NCBI GenBank assembly: GCA_946811185.2
Contig: OX328108.1
Location: forward strand, 2,875,501 to 2,939,500
Direction of reading: 5' to 3'
DNA: 64,000 bases
Origin: Hippopus hippopus
Lineage: Eukaryota > Mollusca > Bivalvia > Cardiida > Cardiidae
Below, piece after piece: positions 57,545-64,000 of this stretch (positions are counted from its first letter, which is position 1; each line of letters opens with the position of its first letter). The translations under genes were made by a program, and so were the position numbers. Below the pieces are notes generated by a model that had not been told where the DNA came from, did no database searches, and worked only from the letters and a program-made list of their open reading frames with translations.

Positions 57545-58085
57545 CAAAGCGGATGTTAAAATGAATTTAAATTTAAACAATTCCATTTAAGGATAGGGCA
57601 CCCCAATAGGATTCGTATAACTTCTCCTTTCATCGCCGAAAATCGTACAGATTCGGCTAAGACTCGGGTAATCCGTAATCGATGCGGGGAACCAGCGTCT
57701 ATCGGCCAATCGATAAAAGATTACCCGAGTCTTAGCCGAATCTGTACGTTTTTCGGCGATGGAAAGCGATGTTACACGAATCCCATTAGGGTGCCCTATC
57801 CTGAAAAGAATCGAAATAATTGTGAAGATGACAATCTTTTATTGTACGGTCGGTCCGAGTTTTAGTCGCTGACAGAGAAATTTTCAAAACTATCTTAAAA
57901 CCTGCCAGGTCACCCTATCTTTTGTTTACTTTTTGCCTGATTTCAAAATTCATTTTAACACTTCTACGTAACCACACAATAACAGATTGTCATCTTCACA
58001 ATATTTTCCATACTTTTAAATAGTAGCCTATGATTTAAATTTAAATGCATTTCAACACCTGCATTGATTTTTTGGCCGCTATTGA
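57545..58085. repeat. Family-E foldback with nested family-F foldback
   Basis: E arms at 57545-57592 and 57808-58085 (GTACGGTCGGTCC, AATAACAGATTGTCATC). The F insert occupies 57593-57807. Confidence 0.75.
57593..57807. repeat. Family-F foldback, 215 bp
   Basis: AGGATAGGGCACCCCAATAG at the left, inverted at the right (CATTAGGGTGCCCTATCCT). Inner arms CAGATTCGGCTAAGACTCGG and partner. Confidence 0.85.
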
Positions 58086-58089
58086 GCCT

Positions 58090-60200
58090 TTAAGCTCTCG
58101 TTCCCCTGCCAATAAAATCTTTTGAAAACATCGCTGAAAAAGGGAAGATATGATAATGAATTGATTAAAACAATTACTCCCTTCATCGAATTGCTTTGAG
58201 TACGGTTTAAAGAGAAATATTCATTTCCTTTGTACACAATTACTTAGTTTCTCCGCTAGTAGTAGTAGTACAGATAACTGATCCCAAAGGCGATGTTACT
58301 TTTTGACTGGTCGCCTCTTGGTACAGAGACGATCAAGACAAAATCAGTTGAAATCTCTGCACAGATTTTGTGCGCAAGTTTGAACTCCCACAATTTCACA
58401 AATAGAGCACAAAACTAGGTTTTGAACATACCTGTTGATTGCGTATTCAATAATCCTTCGTTTGAAATACAAATGTTTTCAATTTAAAAGCTGAACATAA
58501 AAAAAAAATAGTTCATTTCATCTGTTAGTCGAGTTGTTTACGTTCCCGAAAACACACAAAATGGCCGCCTCACACGATAAATTTCGTTAGTGTTAGTGTT
58601 TTTCCGAGGGTTACATGTTATAAACGACTTCTACAAGCTCGTTAGGTGATGAAAGGTTAAATAATTTGTCTTTGGTCATGTTTGTTACTAAAAGTTAATT
58701 GCATTTCGCTGAAATACAGATTAAACCGACAAAACAGAAAGTCAGTATAGTGCTCTATCTTTGCTACCGGAATTTACGATGGACTTGAGACGGTACGGTG
58801 CACAATAAATGTCCAAATATGAAACAAGAAATATCTTTAAAAAAAGATAAACGGCGTAAGAGGCACTGGAATATGAATATTTAAATTCGTTTGTAGTATA
58901 ATATGGAGAGAAATGATGAAAACAGGTCTGAAAGTAGTCTCATTTAAATTGTTCTGCATATGGTTGAAATCAGAATTTTAATAAGATTAAAGAATGAGGG
59001 GGGCTCTCGTAATAAGCGTTATTAATTCTCGTGTTGAACGTAAAATGAGCGTCGCTATTCTGCAATGTTTCGGAATATTGTTTGTTCTGTTTTTTTATCA
59101 ATGAATCATGTTTAAATAAAGGTCTGTTTAGACCATAAGATGAAATCTTTAAAAAGAAAACAAAGTAGATTTGCATTTTTTTTTTGTACAAAAACGAAGC
59201 ACTTTTCAAACATCGACGATTTGTCGTTATCAGAAGGCGGGGTTTTATCACCCCTGTCAATGCTTGATCACACCCACCTACTCTTACTAGGAGTAATTTA
59301 GTAGAAACCTAGTTTCTTCACTAACAACGCAATAAAACCGATTGTTCCCCTAGGTAGGCATACTTATTCGCGTTGCGAATTAAATCACCAAATTCAAGAC
59401 ATAACATCTTTTTCCATAGTGACAAGAAACGAAATAAGTTGTTTTACAACCCGTTTTCGTGTAAGACAATAGAGCGGTAGCCTGCCGTCGCGCTTCGTAT
59501 TCGATTTTACGCAAGGAAAAACGGGTACCAAGTCTTTTACACTAAACAAAATAGAAAACTCGCCGATACGCATTGCTATTAGTTTATCATCGTGCTTTAA
59601 ATTATGGATGTTTTGCTAGAGTTTAACATCTGCATGGCCATAAAGTACAACTTCACATAGGTTATTGTGATCATTTCGTGATATTTAGTCATGAACACCT
59701 TTATCCCATGTTGGTAAATTTTTATCATAGCCAACTTTCGCGGACATGTAAAAATCGATATCGGCCCATTTTACCTGTATTTTTTTACATAGAATTATGA
59801 AAGGCCTTGGTAGATAAACGCTTATAACTTCATCAATTTTCAGAATCGAAAATTATCTCAAGTGAGGTAAGAAAATTCAATTTATTCTCTTTCAAATGAA
59901 TTAAGTTTTATAAATTTCGTAAATGAAACTATTGGTCCTTTTTTAACTTAAAAATTATAGGTATGGTTTATATAGAATAAAGAGGAAAAATACTTTTTCC
60001 GAAGGTAAAAACTGACATATTTGTTGAATTTCCTCTCTTTTTGTTGAAAAGTCAAAATTATCTCAAGTGAGGTCATAAAGCTTATTCATTGCTCTTTAAA
60101 TTGGTATAAGTTTGAGTCATTTAAAAAAATAAACTTTTGGTCCTTTTTACAGTTTTTTAATGCCCCTATCCTATTTTTTTGTTTTTCCATAATCGCTTGG
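58090..60200. other. Repeat-poor, AT-rich non-coding DNA
   Basis: The longest stretch in the right part without recognisable MITEs. It has a short (TAG)n at 58256-58270 but no convincing exon. CAAAATGGCCGCC at 58556-58568 resembles a YY1-type or start-codon context, but the frame closes after nine codons. Confidence 0.35.
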
Positions 60201-60201
60201 A

Positions 60202-60654
60202 TTGTGCCGGATTTTGCCGATGATGGCCGAGTCTTACTGTAAGATAAGCCGCCCGGGTATCTTTGCTGTGTTACGTAATGTTATATTGACAAACGGACCC
60301 CCTGCTATGTTTATGATTAACATGTATCCACATGATTATGAACTCGAATTTTTACCCGGGTTGTTTGATCATGACAGAATCCCTAAGATTTTTTATTATG
60401 TATCTTATAGATCCAATAAAAGACTAGAATTTGATTATTATGAGATTATTCCCATGGATTTACAATCACTAAGATTAAGATTTGAAATTAGAAAATGTAC
60501 GTTTGCTATTTTTTCCATTCTTCAGCCATTTTTTCCATTCTTAGATATTAATGCCGTATCAAAAGTGTTTTTCTGGCGACAGTTTATAAATTCATGTTTC
60601 CTTGCCATTTTCAAACCGGTCCTTGACCTGTCACATCATATAGAAGGCTTTTGA
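60202..60654 (+). CDS. Hypothetical 150-aa frame, unassigned
   Basis: Begins MCRILPMMAESYC, contains MYPHDYELEFLPGLFDHDRI and several hydrophobic C-terminal stretches, and ends in a family-A fragment. The middle (residues 45-95) has protein-like composition, but I recognise no domain. No neighbouring exon and no box were found. It may be a decayed exon or chance. Confidence 0.25.
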   Translation: MCRILPMMAESYCKISRPGIFAVLRNVILTNGPPAMFMINMYPHDYELEFLPGLFDHDRIPKIFYYVSYRSNKRLEFDYYEIIPMDLQSLRLRFEIRKCTFAIFSILQPFFPFLDINAVSKVFFWRQFINSCFLAIFKPVLDLSHHIEGF

Positions 60655-61479
60655 AAACATTGAAGAAAGGGTTTAAATGCTGGTTAGTAACACATAGCCA
60701 ACTTTCACGGACATGCTTTATCAGCAGTCTCGCATATCAACAAATCGATGAAAATAACCGATTTTATACGTAAAGTTTCGGGATTTTCCGGAGTTTGGTA
60801 AACATATACCGCGTATAATCTATTCATAATCGATAGTCCGCAGCTGTCAAAGATAAGAATAACGTAACATTACGTAACAGGATAACAGTAGCCCTGCTTC
60901 AAATTTACAATCCTTGCCTGGACCGACTTTTTGTTTTCGGGTTTCCACCTTAACTCTTTGTCTGCTAAAAGCCATTGTAGCCCCTGTAGATCAGTATCAG
61001 ACAGCACAGAATGTGCACCCTCATCAGACTACACATAATCTTAGACTTACACCATCAGATACTGCGAGATTTTTCTTTGGAAAGAACATTGCTATATTTG
61101 GGCTTTGTTTGAAGGTTTATACTTCATTCATTCTTCGGTTTAAGGGTTGAGTTTTGATGCTCTTAGATTAAAGTTCTGATCCTTGCTGTTCGGCCGTTTA
61201 TGCGACTAAGTGCACTATTAGCTGACAATGTAGACCAGTAATAAACTTCACAAAAAGCAGTCTAATCTCGAAACCTAATCCGTCCAAATTCAATTCTGCT
61301 GACAGTGTAGATTAATAACAGGCTGCACAAAACAAGCAGACTGATCTTGGATCTGATCGACTCTATACATCGATTTTTTTCTTAAATTCTTGATACCGAA
61401 ATATCACCAGGTAACTGAATTCAGCATAAAATTCAAAGCTTTTGGAGTACCGGTTTAATCTTTTACCATACACTCCCGA

Positions 61480-61560
61480 GTTTTAACGTTCTGTGCAGTC
61501 TGATTTTGATCTAAACTGTCCGCAAAAGATCCCTGAGTCGCGTTTAACAGCCTACAGGTT
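61480..61560. repeat. Family-B MITE, fragment (inverted)
   Basis: GTTCTGTGCAGTCTGATTTT...CGCAAAAGATCC...GTTTAACAGCCTACAGG. Weaker B-like pieces occur at 60960-61060 and 61300-61360. Confidence 0.6.
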
Positions 61561-62094
61561 AGAACATTTCATAGTTCAACCAACGGCAGATGTCGGTTGA
61601 GATAGCGAGGAGGAATCGGCATCAGACTGAACGGACGTACTCTGGTGGGCCTATTGATCTTCTCCGATACCTGGTAGTGTTTAACAGCCTTGAATTCATC
61701 TATTTACAGCTTTTACCAAACAATCTTCCTAGTTTTGAACGAACGAACAAACGAACGAACGTTTGAACGTTTGAAAGAAAGAAAGAAAGAAAGTGTCGGA
61801 TACAAAGTGGCAATAACTGAAAGTTGTGAACGACTAAAGGCAAAAACGAAAGAAGACGGTAAAGTAGAAGGTTTTTTTTCCCCTGATCCCTGGCCTGTCT
61901 GACCGGAAACCGCCTGCACTTTTCAATATTAAGGAATTCTTTACAGCCGAAAAAAAAAAAAGAGTTTCCTTTCATATGAAGCCATAGATGTTTACTCTGT
62001 ACTAAACGATTCAAATTTAGTCTCTTTTAGATGGAATTCATATATTGATATAATTTTTACCTTTAAATGACCATGTTTCCAACTTGATCTGTAA

Positions 62095-62132
62095 GACCAG
62101 GGATCGTATATAACATATACGATCCCTGGTAA
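62095..62132. repeat. Perfect short palindrome
   Basis: CCAGGGATCGTATATAACAT continues into its own reverse complement (17-bp arms, 2-nt centre). Confidence 0.8.
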
Positions 62133-62431
62133 GACCTGATTGCCAGTGACTTGCATGAGGGACTGCATTCACAAACCGTTCTAAATACTGCTGTATTGAA
62201 ACACTAGCTGTACCATCTTGCAAATAAAGGGCATCGTATAATGACGAAGTAAAAGGATGAAAAAAGAGCGAAATCGTTTATAAAAAAACGATTTTTTCCC
62301 CAAACAATATTATATAGAAAATATAAAGAAAAATTTGTTTGTCAACCTACGAAGAAACGAGCCCTCTCACGTGTCCTATCGGTCAACGTTGAGCACAATT
62401 GTAAACTTTGGAGTGGATAAATTCCTATGTG

Positions 62432-62692
62432 GCCTGAAACACGCGGAGAGGGGGCATTCGGACACTTGCGTAAAGTGCGTCTCGTATCAGCCTGCGTAGT
62501 CCGCGCAGACTAATCCGAAACGACACTTTCCGCTTTTATGCAATTTTCTTTTTTTGCGCGTCTACTGAAGAACAAATTCTAATGCACCGGTAGTCGTAAA
62601 GTGCCGTCTCGGATTAGCCTGCGTGGACTGATCCGAGACAACAGTTTACGCAAATGTCCGAATGCCCCTTTTCGTGTGATGCTCGCCATTTA
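62432..62692. repeat. Family-C MITE (long form)
   Basis: GTGGCCTGAAACACGCGGAG to TTTTCGTGTGATGCTCGCCA, two core hairpins, the second lacking part of its loop. Confidence 0.8.
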
Positions 62693-63039
62693 TGTACAAA
62701 CAAAAGTAAAAAAAGAAATGATTCTAGAAATCCAAAGACATGTTATTGGTACAATTCCAAGTTCATCTATAAATAAGTGACTTGTTGGTTACCCGAGAGC
62801 TCCGAATAAACCTTGAGAAAAGACAATGCCAGTCTAGAAATAAGGCCTAAATAATTGCAAGTTTAAGGTTGCTCTTGGCCAGATTATCTCAACAAAACGG
62901 ACAGTGTAGATCAATGATCAGAATTCCTTTTTTCAGTCTGATATCAATCTTTAGTGGCCGCATTTAGGCGGCTTTAGTTGTGAAGGCGATTGAGGGTCAA
63001 TAAAGGCTTCTGTTCCCGTCTGTTCTGGTTGGTTTTTAG

Positions 63040-63161
63040 GCTGACCCCGATCACGTGATTAATCAACCGCGCACGAGATTGCTCAGTGAGTAGTCAACGT
63101 TTGAGTGGGCAGTGTGGTGTTTCGCAGAGAGACCCAGACAATTTGATCCGGAAAAAATGAA
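63040..63161 (+). promoter_or_regulatory. Candidate promoter and first exon of a downstream gene
   Basis: TCACGTGA E-box at 63051-63058. Then comes a GC-richer, MITE-free stretch, then AAAAATG at 63157-63159 followed two bases later by a consensus donor GTAAGT (63162). This would give a first exon with a two-residue coding start. No second exon lies in the window to test it. Confidence 0.3.
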
Positions 63162-63524
63162 GTAAGTGTCTTATTTATTTGAAATTTGTAGATATTTTTC
63201 ATGAATAATCAAAGTATGTGTAAATCTAGATCTAGCATGGTACACATGGTTGCAAATTGCGATTGTTTTATTTTTTCGCAAATTATCGCCGGCGTCTTAA
63301 GTAGTGCTGATCCAAGGTAGAAAATTTTGTAGAAAAGGTAGCAAATTCTAGTTGCAGCGTTCTTTTTTTTCAAGATGTTTTTGAAAGCCGTCTTTGTCAG
63401 AATCATTCAAATATGGGAATGTTTGGAGGAATTTTCTCTAGCCTATTTTCAACAGTGAATTAAAAATTTTAGGGTAGAAAAATTCCAATTACAATATACT
63501 GAGGCAAGTCAAAGAGTATCCTTA

Positions 63525-63765
63525 AAATGATGAACTCTTTACCATAGGACAAAATTTTGGTCTTGACCAAATTGAAATCATTTGCAGACAACAACAAAAA
63601 CAAAAATATAGCTCAAAAGATGACTGCTGTCTTTGACGGGGTAGAAAACATTGTGGGAAAAGGAGAAAATGCTGGTAACCAGCATTTCCTCCTTTTCCCA
63701 TAATGTTTTCAAATGACTTCTTCCTCAGGGTCATTAAAACTCGGGATTGTGTGGTAAAAGGATAA
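63525..63765. repeat. Family-A MITE, complete
   Basis: CTCTTTACCATAGGACAAAA start, central palindrome 63650-63710, AACTCGGGATTGTGTGGTAA right end. Confidence 0.88.
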
Positions 63766-63790
63766 CATAATTAATATTGGTGTATTTATT

Positions 63791-64000
63791 ACCCTTTAGT
63801 TTGTATTGGAGTTTAACGCCATTTTAACAGCTTAGGTCATATCATGGCGGTCAGTGACGCACCCATGTATTTCCTGGCTTTCCCACACCGGTACTGACAC
63901 AAAGCCACTGACTACTTTTCTCACATGCATCAGAGGTGAGGGGCGAAAATTCGCCGGAAAGAAAGTTCGTCGCAACCGGGTATCGAACCTGCAACCTCCA
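63791..64000 (-). repeat. SINE-2, cut by window end
   Basis: In minus orientation: tRNA-like B box GGTTGCAGGTTCGATACCCGG at the right edge, body with CCGGTGTGGGAAAGCC, TTAAACTCC tail. Confidence 0.75.

Noticed and set aside
58540..58600. Possible gene start CAAAATGGCCGCC
   Set aside because: The frame closes after nine codons, with no donor site at a suitable place.

Overview
This window is nuclear DNA of an animal, most likely a bivalve mollusc. The reasons are spliced Polycomb-group exons with canonical GT/AG junctions, AT-rich repeat-laden introns, several tRNA-derived SINE families, and dense short foldback elements (MITEs) of a kind I associate with dreissenid-like bivalves. The genus is a guess.

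Two coding units dominate. (1) On the + strand at 9157-24051 lies a nine-exon Polycomb-group RING finger gene of the BMI1/MEL18/Psc type. All junction phases agree and give 885 aa: an N-terminal RING, a RAWUL domain, and a last exon of 666 codons encoding a lysine-rich disordered tail with AT-hook-like motifs and a PLDLT motif of the CtBP-binding type. (2) At 38030-53810 lies an end-to-end Polinton/Maverick (adintovirus-like) element of 15,781 bp. It has 357/341-bp terminal inverted repeats and a perfect 6-bp target duplication (ATTGTG). It carries protein-primed PolB, integrase, adenain-like protease, packaging ATPase, major and minor capsid proteins, adenovirus pVI/pX-like small virion proteins, a PLA2-like domain, a tail-fibre-like protein, a SAP/NUMOD-like protein, a dUTPase-fold-like relic and a RING-finger protein. 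Most minus-strand genes run as one block (38540-49272) and diverge from the plus-strand block (49306-52454) at a 33-bp shared promoter. Most start codons sit within a few bases of a TATAAA-type box. Five breaks (three in-frame stops, two frameshifts) suggest a recently inserted but now decaying copy.

Layout: 1-9150 is non-coding, with MITEs, a LINE reverse-transcriptase relic and AT-rich DNA. 9157-24051 is the Polycomb gene, whose introns are filled with MITEs, SINEs, microsatellites and a 560-bp foldback. 24052-38029 is intergenic and almost entirely nested MITEs and SINEs. 38030-53810 is the Polinton, inserted in the central palindrome of a resident MITE. 53817-64000 is again MITEs, foldbacks and SINE pieces, with one unassigned 150-aa reading frame and a possible promoter/first exon near 63050-63161.

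The small-repeat fraction is itself structured. At least three MITE families (called A, B and G here) end in TTAA-CCCTTT-like or TTAA-CTCTTT-like termini, a fourth is a 115-bp element flanked by TTAA, and three families (B, C, D) share a related GC-rich core hairpin. Repeat family letters (A-H) are my own labels, and repeat boundaries were read by eye.
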